Virus record (IMG/VR): IMGVR_UViG_3300017605_000853
Span: 1-36,881 of that record
Origin: a virus
Length of the DNA: 36,881 bases
Direction: 5' to 3' (one strand)
Part shown: piece by piece, positions 12,304 through 20,623 of the stretch
How positions within the stretch are numbered: the stretch's first letter is position 1
Layout of the letters: the number at the start of each line of letters is the position of its first letter
Translations under genes and position numbers: made by a program
Notes under the pieces: model-generated
The model's input: only the letters and a program-made list of their open reading frames with translations
What the model was told of the DNA's origin: nothing
Database searches by the model: none

Positions 12304-13945
12304 CGGCGCACTCGTGGAAGCGACGAAACTCCTCCTCCAGTGCGCCTGCGTCGTGCTGCTGCTGGCGGCGAGCTGCGTCCTGGGACAGGGCGTCCTTCCA
12401 CCAGGCGGCACCGATGGCCACGGTGTCCAGGCGGTCGTCCCGCTGCAGGGCCCCGCGGTCGCGCGTGATCCGGCTGAACTGGTACGCGAACCTGTAGGGG
12501 GTCTGCGACCCGTCCGGGAGGCCCGGGATCGGGCGCAGGTCCTCCATCAGGACCCGGTCGCTCACGACGAGCCGGTGCTGCTGCACGACGGGCTCGAGCG
12601 TGTCCAGGATCCGCTTCTCCTTCTGGATGTTGTGCTTGACGGGCTCGATCGCACAGTGGTGCCCGGTCCGGTGCAGGTGCGGCTCGAGCAGGCGCGCGAA
12701 CATGCCGTCCCCGAAGTTGTCCTCGGGCACGACCTGCGCGACCTTGTACTGGGCGGCCAGGGCCGCGATCTGGCCCAGGACGGAGTCGCTGTACCCCTCC
12801 CCCAGCCAGGCCTTCAGCTCGAGCAGGAACAGGTACCCGTTCAGCTGCCCGAGGACGGCCGCGGCGGTCTCGTCCTTCCCGCGCCCGGCCGGGTCCACCA
12901 CCAGGATCTTGCCCTGGTACGGGAGCCAGCGCTCGGACACGGACACGGGGGACCAGAACCGGTCCCCGCTGAACCCCAGGCACGGGATGTCCACGGGCAC
13001 GCGGTTCCCGTACGCCAGGCGCTCGGGCGCGCACTCCGGGTCCAGGGGCATGACGATGAGGTCGCTCAGGCGCAGGGGGTACCTGTCCTGGTCGCTCATG
13101 CGCGGGTCCAGCATGAACTGGAGGTTGAAGCGGGAGCGACCGAGCTCGGCCTCGCGCACCAGGATCTCCTCGTACGGGAAGCGCGCGGGGTCCGTGGGCT
13201 GGCCGACGAGGGTCTCGTCCTCATCCAGGGCGGCGGCTATCGTCGGCGCCAGCGTGCCCCCGAGCGCAGCCGCGAGCGCCCTTTCAGGGTATCGGATCGG
13301 CCACACGCGGATCGCGTAGCCCTTGCCCTCGAGCGCTCGGTACAGGCTCTCCTCCGTCTGGTCGGTGCCTAGGAAGATGATCTTCCCGCCTGGGCTCAGG
13401 ATCGAGGGGAACTCTTGAACGTGCGCCTGCAGCTTCTCGCGCTTGGTCTGCGTGTCCGAGTTGCTCTCGGTCTCCACGTCGTCCGCGATGATGACGTCCG
13501 CGCGGTTGCCCGTGAGCTGGCCCCCGATGCCCAGACTGGACATCGACGGCGCGTGGGCGAGGCGCGTCCCGGCCACGTCGAACGAGAGCTTGCTGTCCCG
13601 GAGGGCGTTCAGCCCGGGCCGGAGCTCTGCGACTAGGTCCCAGGTCTCGATCATCTGGCGCACGAAGGTCGTGAAGTCCGCCGCGCGCTTGGCGGAGCCG
13701 GACACGACCATGATCTTGGTGTCCGCGTCCATGGCCCAGCGCCACAGGCAGTACACCGAGCATATCCAGGACTTGCCCACGCCCCGGAATCCCTTCACGC
13801 CCACGCGGTCCGGCCCGCCCGCCATCCACTCGATGATCTGGTATTGGACCTCCGTGGGGCGCGGGAGGTTCGCGTGCTCCCACGCCAGGGCCAGGAAGTT
13901 GCGCGGGTCCTGTAGCCGGGGGTCCTCGACGAGGGGCCCGATCAC
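12170..13945 (-). CDS. terL: terminase large subunit (T7 gp19-like)
   Basis: DNA-packaging motor ATPase and headful/concatemer nuclease acting at the portal. 591 residues, close to the 586 of T7 gp19. ATPase domain: Walker A GFRGVGKSW at 52-60, Walker B VIIADDVE at 151-158, coupling-type region FLGTDQT near 195. Nuclease domain begins with ILVVDPAGRGKDET near 345, with the later acidic stretch DDRLDTVAIGAAWW. GTG at 13945 overlaps the small subunit stop as GTGA. The last ~44 codons overlap the convergent cassette gene on the plus strand and are basic and Pro-rich. Confidence 0.93.
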   Translation of the reverse strand: MIGPLVEDPRLQDPRNFLALAWEHANLPRPTEVQYQIIEWMAGGPDRVGVKGFRGVGKSWICSVYCLWRWAMDADTKIMVVSGSAKRAADFTTFVRQMIETWDLVAELRPGLNALRDSKLSFDVAGTRLAHAPSMSSLGIGGQLTGNRADVIIADDVETESNSDTQTKREKLQAHVQEFPSILSPGGKIIFLGTDQTEESLYRALEGKGYAIRVWPIRYPERALAAALGGTLAPTIAAALDEDETLVGQPTDPARFPYEEILVREAELGRSRFNLQFMLDPRMSDQDRYPLRLSDLIVMPLDPECAPERLAYGNRVPVDIPCLGFSGDRFWSPVSVSERWLPYQGKILVVDPAGRGKDETAAAVLGQLNGYLFLLELKAWLGEGYSDSVLGQIAALAAQYKVAQVVPEDNFGDGMFARLLEPHLHRTGHHCAIEPVKHNIQKEKRILDTLEPVVQQHRLVVSDRVLMEDLRPIPGLPDGSQTPYRFAYQFSRITRDRGALQRDDRLDTVAIGAAWWKDALSQDAARRQQQHDAGALEEEFRRFHECAANPLRPKGGSPPGWLSRQTGRPSPQGQRPPRSPRDGRASGRSRA

Positions 13946-14154
13946 TCGGCCGGGTACGGCAGGTTGCGCGTGACGGGCGGGGCCTTCGAGCGCGACTCGG
14001 GCCGGAGCTGGTCACCCAGGAACTTGCGCGCGGCCTCGAGCACGGCCGGGCTCGCGCCCCCGGCGTCGATCTGCTTCGCGAGCTCCCGGGCCACGCTCGC
14101 GCGCAGGAGGATGAGCGCGTCCCGCAGGACGTCGTCCGGGTGCGCCTCGCTCAC
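13942..14154 (-). CDS. terS: terminase small subunit (T7 gp18-like)
   Basis: 70 residues. Helical DDVLRDALILLRASVARELAK followed by GGASPAVLEAARKFLGDQ matches the 'G-x-x-x-x-A-D-L-x-x-A-R-x-F-L' signature of T7-like gp18 small terminases, which recognise phage DNA. The end is basic and Pro-rich. It is directly upstream of TerL with GTGA overlaps on both sides. Shorter than T7 gp18 (89 residues) but with the diagnostic core. Confidence 0.8.
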   Translation of the reverse strand: MSEAHPDDVLRDALILLRASVARELAKQIDAGGASPAVLEAARKFLGDQLRPESRSKAPPVTRNLPYPAE

Positions 14155-14474
14155 GCCTGGACCCACACGGTGCAGTTGGCGCTGTTCGCGCTCACGTTCG
14201 CGCGCATCTCGACCGTGGCCGCGGGCAGGATGTAGACCCCGGACGCGGTGATGGTGGCCGCGAACGCGCCCGTGGTCGGGAGCTGCACGCCGAGCGCGCG
14301 CATGGTGGCGCTCGGGTCCATGCGCCCCTCGATCACCACGGTGCCCGTGCCTGAGAGTTCCACGTGCACGAGGGCCGTGCCCTTGGGCCCGAGCTGGAAG
14401 GTCCGTGAGGCCTGGGCGCCGGTGGCGGCCGCGGTGAGGGCGGCCATGAGTTGAACGTCGTGTCCTTGCGTCAT
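14151..14474 (-). CDS. small beta-rich structural protein (107 aa)
   Basis: Mostly beta-strand protein: SRTFQLGPKGTALVHVELSG, TGTVVIEGRMDPSATM, AATITASGVYILPA, VEMRANVSANSANCTVWVQA. This 'GTGTVVIEG' type of small protein is common next to fibre or terminase genes in phages and is usually annotated as hypothetical or structural. ATG at 14474 overlaps the fibre stop as ATGA. Role in the virion inferred from fold and position only. Confidence 0.6.
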   Translation of the reverse strand: MTQGHDVQLMAALTAAATGAQASRTFQLGPKGTALVHVELSGTGTVVIEGRMDPSATMRALGVQLPTTGAFAATITASGVYILPAATVEMRANVSANSANCTVWVQA

Positions 14475-15688
14475 GATGCGACTGAAGTGCTGATGTGGTG
14501 GAGGAAGACGGTGATGTCCATGCTGTACGTGCCCGCGCTGGCGACGGGCGAGGCCGCCCGGAACACGATCGGGAACGAGCTCGCGTTGGACAGGATGATC
14601 TCGTCCGCGAACACGTACCGCCACCCGACCTGCCCACCGGACGCGATCTTCACGCGCGAGGGCGGGTAGTCCACGTACACGACCTGGGAGCCGGTGTTCG
14701 AGTTGTCGGTGAGTCGGAAGGCCGCGTCCTGGGCGGCCGCCATGCGGATCAGGGCGTGCCACTTGATGCGCCACGTGCCCGCGGCCAGGACGATCCCGTT
14801 CGCGTCCGTGCCCCCGTCCGCGGCCCCGGAGTTGTTCAGCTCCGTGCGCACGGCCCACGGGGCGTTGAAGGACACGCGCCCGCTCGAGTTCTGGCTCCAC
14901 GTGGCGAGGGACACGTTGATGTTCAGGTTGATCGCGTGGTTCGCCTGGCGGAAGGTGATAGTCGTGCCCTTCGCGCGCAGCGGCACCGTGGGGTGGTTCG
15001 CGAGGTCGATGTTGCGCCCGTCCGCGGTCGGGAAGCGCGCGTTCGAGTCGAGCTGCAGGGCGTTGTTCGCGGCCACGCCGGCTGTGAGTGGCGCCACCGT
15101 GCCCAGGCCCAGGTGCGTGCGGGACTGCGCGGGAGTGCGCTTCGCCCACGCCCCGCTCGCGACGAACAGGCCGTCGTCGTTGTCCGCGCCCGTCACGGCC
15201 GGGAGGCCCGTGGTGGCGGCGTCGATCGCGTCCAGCTGGGCCTTCGTGATGAGGTCGAACGGGTCCGAGCCCATGGCCAGGTTCTGGATCTTGAGGGTCT
15301 CGGCGTTCCAGTTCCCGTCCTCCCCGACCATCATCCCGTCCGCCCCCTCCAGGCCCTCGGTCACGTCCCGGGCCTCGCCCAGGATGTAGAGGGTCTGGCG
15401 GTAGTCCTGGTCAAGAAGATCCCCGGAAAGTCCCGCGGCGCCGGAAACCAGGTCCAGGAACTGAGTTACGCGATCGTCCTGGTCCCGGGGGGTGGTCCGG
15501 GACACTCGCACGACCGCGCCCGTGGGGGCCGTGTCAAGGGTCACCTGTTTCTTGGCGTCGTCCACCGTACCGGTCGTGGGGACGCCGTCCACGGTGAACG
15601 AGAGGTGCGCGGAGTCCAGGTACGGGAGGGCCTGGATGGGGTAGGGGCCCACGCCGCGCGCGGGGAACTCGAGGAAGGACTGAGCCAT
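14471..15688 (-). CDS. tail fibre protein A (T7 gp17-like N-terminus)
   Basis: 405 residues. Residues 1 to about 110 match the virion-attachment domain of T7-like fibres: GPYPIQALPYLDSAHLSFTV, AVVRVSRTTPRDQDDRVTQF, then DLLDQDYRQTLYILGEARDV. The middle has a GAWAKRTPAQSRTHLGLG segment typical of fibre shafts, and the C-terminal ~170 residues form a beta-rich region likely to be the receptor-binding jelly-roll (GTWRIKWHALIRM ... STSVAS). ATG at 15688 overlaps the stop of fibre B as TGATG. It shares architecture with the neighbour, indicating duplication and divergence of receptor-binding ends. Confidence 0.85.
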   Translation of the reverse strand: MAQSFLEFPARGVGPYPIQALPYLDSAHLSFTVDGVPTTGTVDDAKKQVTLDTAPTGAVVRVSRTTPRDQDDRVTQFLDLVSGAAGLSGDLLDQDYRQTLYILGEARDVTEGLEGADGMMVGEDGNWNAETLKIQNLAMGSDPFDLITKAQLDAIDAATTGLPAVTGADNDDGLFVASGAWAKRTPAQSRTHLGLGTVAPLTAGVAANNALQLDSNARFPTADGRNIDLANHPTVPLRAKGTTITFRQANHAINLNINVSLATWSQNSSGRVSFNAPWAVRTELNNSGAADGGTDANGIVLAAGTWRIKWHALIRMAAAQDAAFRLTDNSNTGSQVVYVDYPPSRVKIASGGQVGWRYVFADEIILSNASSFPIVFRAASPVASAGTYSMDITVFLHHISTSVAS

Positions 15689-16875
15689 CAGGTCGAGGTC
15701 GAGACCTTGCGGAAGGTCATGAACAGGGAGTTGATCCGGATGTCCGAGCCGTCCTCGTTCGCGGCTCGCATGACCACGTCCCCGCCCGCGGCGAGCTTGA
15801 GCAGGAGGACGTTGCTCAGGGTGTTGTACTGCTTGTTGGCGCCAGCGGACTCCATGTCCACGAGGTCGTACGTGTTGTCGTACACGACCTGCCCGCCCCC
15901 GTCCACGTCGTCCGTGAGCTTCACGCGCAGGTCCTGGTCGTTCCCCGCGGCGGCGTTCTGGTTGTACGCGCGCAGGCCCCACTGGACCTCCCACGTGCCG
16001 GCCGACAGGGTGACCTTGGTTCCGCTCAGGACGATGTCGCTCGAGTTGTCCAGGGACGTGAGGGTGCCCAGGGCCAATCGGCTGCCCGCGCTCTCGCTCC
16101 AGGTGGCCGTGGCGTCCGTGGGCGGGGTCTGCTCGCTCGTGTTCCGGACCTGCCCGACCGTGCTCCGGTACCGCAGGTTCAGGGTCGCGTTGTTCTCGAG
16201 GTCGATATTCCGGCCGTCGTTCGCGGGGTACCGGGCGGACCCGTCGAACTGGGGCACCTGGTTCGCTCCCGTGCCCGCGTCCAGGAGGGCGGCGGACCCG
16301 AGGGCTAGGTGCGCGCGAGCCTGGGCGGGGGTGCGGATGGCCCACGCGCCCGCCACGACCCACAGGCTTTTGTCGTTGTCCGCCGCGGACACGGCCGGGA
16401 GGCCGCCGGCGGCGATCGTGGCCGCGTCCAGTTGGGACTTCGTGACCGCGTCCGTCGCGGCCGTTCCCGGCTCCACGTTCGTGATCTTCAGGGACAGGGC
16501 GTCCCACTGGCCCGTGATCTCGTTCAGGCCCAGGCACGTGGCGGCCGCGATGAAGTCGAGGGCCTCCTGCGCGATGTACAGGAGCTGCAGGGAGCTCGTG
16601 TCCAGGTCCGACTGGCGGAGGCCACTCAGGTCCTGGAAGTTCACCAGGCGCCCGGCCTCGGTCTTGGGGGTGGACCGAGTGACCTCGATCGTCTCCCCGC
16701 CCGCGAAGCTCACGCCCGTGATGGTGATGGACGTGCGCGCGGCGTTCACGGTGAACGCGGCCTCGATCCCGTCCACGGTCACGGACAGGTGCTCGCTCGA
16801 GAGGAAGCGCAGGGTCGTGAACGCGTAGGTCTCCTGCCCGAGGACCCCGGTGAACAGCTCAGTGGAGAACGCCAT
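15688..16875 (-). CDS. tail fibre protein B (T7 gp17-like N-terminus)
   Basis: 395 residues. N-terminal attachment domain: YAFTTLRFLSSEHLSVTVDG, ETIEVTRSTPKTEAGRLVNF, then DTSSLQLLYIAQEALDF. Shaft-like segment GAWAIRTPAQARAHLALGS and the NDGRNIDLENN element are both also present in fibre A, so the two are paralogues. The C-terminal region (WEVQWGLRAYNQNA ... VVMRAANEDGSD ... FMTFRKVSTST) is beta-rich and differs from that of fibre A. ATG at 16875, two bases from the stop of the large internal protein. With both attachment domains kept, the virion may carry two fibre types or a mixed complex. Confidence 0.85.
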   Translation of the reverse strand: MAFSTELFTGVLGQETYAFTTLRFLSSEHLSVTVDGIEAAFTVNAARTSITITGVSFAGGETIEVTRSTPKTEAGRLVNFQDLSGLRQSDLDTSSLQLLYIAQEALDFIAAATCLGLNEITGQWDALSLKITNVEPGTAATDAVTKSQLDAATIAAGGLPAVSAADNDKSLWVVAGAWAIRTPAQARAHLALGSAALLDAGTGANQVPQFDGSARYPANDGRNIDLENNATLNLRYRSTVGQVRNTSEQTPPTDATATWSESAGSRLALGTLTSLDNSSDIVLSGTKVTLSAGTWEVQWGLRAYNQNAAAGNDQDLRVKLTDDVDGGGQVVYDNTYDLVDMESAGANKQYNTLSNVLLLKLAAGGDVVMRAANEDGSDIRINSLFMTFRKVSTST

Positions 16876-16876
16876 G

Positions 16877-19800
16877 TTACCGGGGGCTCAGGGCCTGGAG
16901 GAGTGCGGGACGGGTCTCGTTGCCGCGCAGGAGCTGGGCCTTGCGGTCCACGCGCTGGCGCTCGGCCGCGCCGAGCTCGGGGTACTCGCGCAGGAGCTGC
17001 CGGAAGGCGGCCGCGCGATAGTCGTCGATCACGCCCTGCACCATGCCGATGCGCGGGCTCGCGAGCTCGTCCGTGGACTTCCACGGGATCTTCTGGTAGG
17101 CCTTGCTCTCGAACATCCGCCCGAGGGCCTTGCGCAGGTCCCCGCGCGCGCCCAGCTTGACCTCCCCGTGCAGCTCGAGCCAGCGGTCGAAGGCGTTCTG
17201 GCCCTTCGCGTTCACGACCGTGGTCAGGTCCAGGCCCCCGCGCGTGCGCTTGGGCGGGGTGAACCCGTGCGCGAGCTTCGCGAGCTCCTTCCGGATCCCG
17301 TCGTCCGAGACCTCGCGGTACAGGATGGGCACGAACGCGTTCGCGACCGAGGACACGCCCGAGCCCAGGGACTGCGCGCGCCGCACGGGCTCGCCCAGGA
17401 CGTTCCGCATGGGCGGGAGGTCGTCGCTCGCGCCCGGCCACCGCGCGCGCGCCGCGTCCAGGATGGAGCGCACGTCGCGCAGGTTCGGGTCCACGACGTC
17501 CTTGATGGCCGCGGCCTGGCCCGGCACGAAGCTCGCCCCGAGGGTGCGCGCCCACACGGGGAACCCGCGCTGAGGGTCGTGCATCATGTCGAAGAAGTTC
17601 GCGAGGCCGGACAGGTAGGTCTTGTTCGTGAAGTTGTTCGCCAGGGAGATGGCCAGGCCGTACGTCAGGTCCTCGGCCGTGCTCTGGTCCTCCGCGGCCG
17701 CGAACTTGATGTAGTTCGTGATGTCCGCGGCCGTGCCGATGATGGACGCGAACGGGTCCAGGCGCCCGTACGCCACGTACTCGTTCCCGATCCGGATGGA
17801 GTACGGCTGCCAGCCGGCCTCCTCCAGGAGCTGCCGGGTCTCCTTGTCGCTCGGTCCGCGCCCGGTGAGGAGGGGCATGCCGTCCTCGGCCTCCTGCGCG
17901 GCGAGCGTGAGGACCAGGGTCGTGGTCGAGATGCCGAGGGAGGCGCGCCCGATGGCGTCCGAGGACCGGCGCGCGTCCCCGGAGAGCATGTCCTGCACGA
18001 GGCGGTTCTTGGAGGACTCGAGGCCCTGCGCCAGGGCCGGGAACCGGCGCGCGGCGAACAGCTGGGCCGCGCCCACGATGGGGCCCACGCTCCGGTCGTA
18101 CCCGGCCTTCGCGATGTTCACGGGCGTCTTCACGAAGGGCGTGATGAGGCGCAGGAGGGGGTGCTTCAGGACCAGCTCCTGGTAGTCGTACCCGATCGTG
18201 CCCTTCGCGAGCGGGGCCGAGAACGTGGCCTCCTGCGCGCGCTGCTGCGCGATCTGGGCCAGGGAGCTCAGGCGCGCGTGCGCCGGGGACTCGAGCTGCT
18301 TGCGCACGTACTCGCGCGCGTACTCGTCCACGGCCACCTTCGAGCGCAGGCCGCGGCTCGCGCCCTCCTCCACCCCGCGCGCGTACAGCTGGGCCGTGCC
18401 GTACGCCTGCCCGCGGTGGATGAGCTTGTCCATCTCGGCCGTCACGAACGCGGCCGCGCCCTCGCGCCCGATGGCCGGGTTCATGAGGGCCTCCTTCGTG
18501 AGCTGCGCGCGCGCGACGGCGCGGTAGTTCAGCTGCTGGAAGAACTGGTCCGTGGCCGTCAGGACCTTGCTCGGGTAGTTCACGAGGCGCCCGACCCAGG
18601 ACAGGGCCTGGCCGTGAATGGTGTCCTTCCCTAGCTCCTGCGCGGTCTGCTCGATCGCGGACCGGTTCAGGTTCTGGACGTCCGAGAACACGGCCTTCGG
18701 GTCCAGGAGCTGACCCTCCCCGGACAGGGAGGCCTTCATGGCGCGCCAGGCCTCGCTCGCGCTCGAGGACAGGGCCTGGAGCTCGCGCACGCCGTCCGCC
18801 ACCTGCGCCCCGTTCCCGAGGACGGCCCCGCCCGCGATGAGCTCGAGGGGCTTGTACACGGTCATGAGGGCGTTCGACATACCGTTCACGACGGCCGTGG
18901 TCGGGCGCCCGAGGAGGGCGTTGTACCAATACTCGTTCAGGATGCCCATGGCCCGGCGGCCGGAGAAGCCCTGGGCCAGGGCCACGCCCTTGGCCGCTCG
19001 GGCCAGGGGGTCCGCGGTGGATTCCCACAGGGTGCGGTACTTGTTCAGTATGTCGATGGCGCGCTTGCGCCCGCCCACCTCATGCAGGGCCTCGTCAATG
19101 GCCGAGCGGTCGAAGAGGTCCCCGAAGTAGCGCGTCGGGATGCGGTTCGCGCCCAGGCCGCGCCCTTGCTCGCTCCCGAGGGTCTTCACGCCCAGGACCA
19201 TCTCGTTCAGCGTTCGGTGGCCGTCCAGGGCCTCCAGGATGTCCTTGTCCGTCCCGTTCGGGCTCCACGCCTTCTTCGCGGCCCGATAAACGTACTCGCC
19301 CTGGGCTTGCAGCGCGGTTTTGTACGCGCGAACGCGGTCGTTCAGGGCGGCCAGGGTCTGCACGTCGCGCTGCATGGACACCATGAGGCGGTGCGGGTTC
19401 CCCTCGCCGATCATGTCGGCCAGCTCCCGGAAGCTCGCGTCCTCCTGCTGGGACAGGGTTCGCCGGCTCGCGTCCGCGACACCCCGGAACGGCTCCATGA
19501 GCTGCTCCGTGGCGCGCAGGAGTTGCAAGCCGCCCTCGGGCCCCTGGTAGGCGGACAGGTTCAGGTCCGTCTGGAGCATTCCCTGAGCGAAGCGCTCGGC
19601 CGGGGACAGCTTGCGCGGGTTCACGCGAGGGTCCAGGGTGGTGTCCAGGAGCTCGCCCCCGCCGTGCTGCCGCCGGCGGGCCTCCGTGTACAGCTCCTGG
19701 GCCTTCTCGGGGCTCACTCCCATGGTCTGCAGGATCTCCTGCTGGACCGGCCCGCGCGGGGCCGCCAGGGCCTCCGGTTTCGGCTGGGAGACGACTTCGG

Positions 19801-20623
19801 CCTCGGCTTGGCCCGGGACCCCTCCGAGGGGCTTGCCCGCCTCCGCGGCCTCCGGGAGCGCCGGCGCGCCCAGGGCGCCCGGCTCGGGCGGCGGCGTGGC
19901 CTCCGCGCCCCGGCCCCAGGCCTTCTCGAGCTCGTCCGGGGGGACGGCCTTGTCCATGGCGGCCTCTACCGCATCCGAGCCCTCGCCCGCGGCGCGCGCG
20001 AGGCGCCCGGCCTTCAGGGCCTTCAGGGAGCCCACGACCCCGTCCACGAGCAGGCCCACGCCCACGCCCTCGAGCGCGTTCTTGAGCCGGCCCACGATCT
20101 CGGGGTCGTCCTCCTTCGCGGCCAGGAAACCGTTGATCGGGTTCGCGAGGCCGGGGAAGGACTGGATGAGGTTCGATAGGCGCTCCTCGTGCCCGTCGAA
20201 CACGGCGAAGTCCGCCACGGCCCCCCGGAACGCGGCCTTGGCCACGCCGCTCAGGCGCCCCAGCTTGGAGGTCCACCCGAGCGGGATGAACCCGGCCCCG
20301 ACGAAGCCCGCGCCGAAGTTCGTGATGCCCTCGATCAGGCCCCCGATCCGGGTCCGGGACTCCCCGAACACGCGCTCCTCGTAGTCCGGGAGGGCGTCGA
20401 AGGTGAGCGTGTCCGCGAGGCCGTACACGTCCTGCACCGCCCCCTCGAGCCCGCGCAGGGGCGCGGCCAGGTAGTCGCCCGCCGTTTCGAGAAAACCGAG
20501 ACTGTCGGGGCTCGGAGATTCCGGCCCTTCCGGCGGGCGCGAGCCCGTGAGGATCGCGGGGCGCGCGGCGCGCAGGGCCTGCTGCTGCTGGCGCTTGAGC
20601 TCGTCGAAGGGCGTGAGGTTCAG
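16877..20623 (-). CDS. large internal virion / DNA-ejection protein (T7 gp16 position)
   Basis: 1248 residues. It belongs to the very large ejection proteins of podoviruses; characteristic stretches are TGRGPSDKETRQLLEEAGWQ-PYSIRIGNEYVAYGRLDPF, NYPSKVLTATDQFFQQLNY and the amphipathic middle region. No lytic transglycosylase domain like that at the N-terminus of T7 gp16 is seen. The start appears to be CTG at 20623: the preceding gene stops as CTGA there, an AGAGGA ribosome site lies 7 nt upstream, and no in-frame ATG or GTG is available nearby. An in-frame opening continues far upstream but only as shadow of the next gene. It follows the T7 gene order 15-16-17. Confidence 0.8.
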   Translation of the reverse strand: MNLTPFDELKRQQQQALRAARPAILTGSRPPEGPESPSPDSLGFLETAGDYLAAPLRGLEGAVQDVYGLADTLTFDALPDYEERVFGESRTRIGGLIEGITNFGAGFVGAGFIPLGWTSKLGRLSGVAKAAFRGAVADFAVFDGHEERLSNLIQSFPGLANPINGFLAAKEDDPEIVGRLKNALEGVGVGLLVDGVVGSLKALKAGRLARAAGEGSDAVEAAMDKAVPPDELEKAWGRGAEATPPPEPGALGAPALPEAAEAGKPLGGVPGQAEAEVVSQPKPEALAAPRGPVQQEILQTMGVSPEKAQELYTEARRRQHGGGELLDTTLDPRVNPRKLSPAERFAQGMLQTDLNLSAYQGPEGGLQLLRATEQLMEPFRGVADASRRTLSQQEDASFRELADMIGEGNPHRLMVSMQRDVQTLAALNDRVRAYKTALQAQGEYVYRAAKKAWSPNGTDKDILEALDGHRTLNEMVLGVKTLGSEQGRGLGANRIPTRYFGDLFDRSAIDEALHEVGGRKRAIDILNKYRTLWESTADPLARAAKGVALAQGFSGRRAMGILNEYWYNALLGRPTTAVVNGMSNALMTVYKPLELIAGGAVLGNGAQVADGVRELQALSSSASEAWRAMKASLSGEGQLLDPKAVFSDVQNLNRSAIEQTAQELGKDTIHGQALSWVGRLVNYPSKVLTATDQFFQQLNYRAVARAQLTKEALMNPAIGREGAAAFVTAEMDKLIHRGQAYGTAQLYARGVEEGASRGLRSKVAVDEYAREYVRKQLESPAHARLSSLAQIAQQRAQEATFSAPLAKGTIGYDYQELVLKHPLLRLITPFVKTPVNIAKAGYDRSVGPIVGAAQLFAARRFPALAQGLESSKNRLVQDMLSGDARRSSDAIGRASLGISTTTLVLTLAAQEAEDGMPLLTGRGPSDKETRQLLEEAGWQPYSIRIGNEYVAYGRLDPFASIIGTAADITNYIKFAAAEDQSTAEDLTYGLAISLANNFTNKTYLSGLANFFDMMHDPQRGFPVWARTLGASFVPGQAAAIKDVVDPNLRDVRSILDAARARWPGASDDLPPMRNVLGEPVRRAQSLGSGVSSVANAFVPILYREVSDDGIRKELAKLAHGFTPPKRTRGGLDLTTVVNAKGQNAFDRWLELHGEVKLGARGDLRKALGRMFESKAYQKIPWKSTDELASPRIGMVQGVIDDYRAAAFRQLLREYPELGAAERQRVDRKAQLLRGNETRPALLQALSPR

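Noticed and set aside
12305-12346. 8 bp inverted repeat GGCGCACT...AGTGCGCC after the plus-strand cassette
   Set aside because: It has a 26 nt loop, no U-tract and lies in terminase coding sequence; it may be chance.
14495-16828. Long plus-strand open frame opposite the fibre genes
   Set aside because: Antisense to well recognised tail fibres. Its composition (Val/Arg/Gly/Ala-rich, no motifs) is what high GC content gives by chance.
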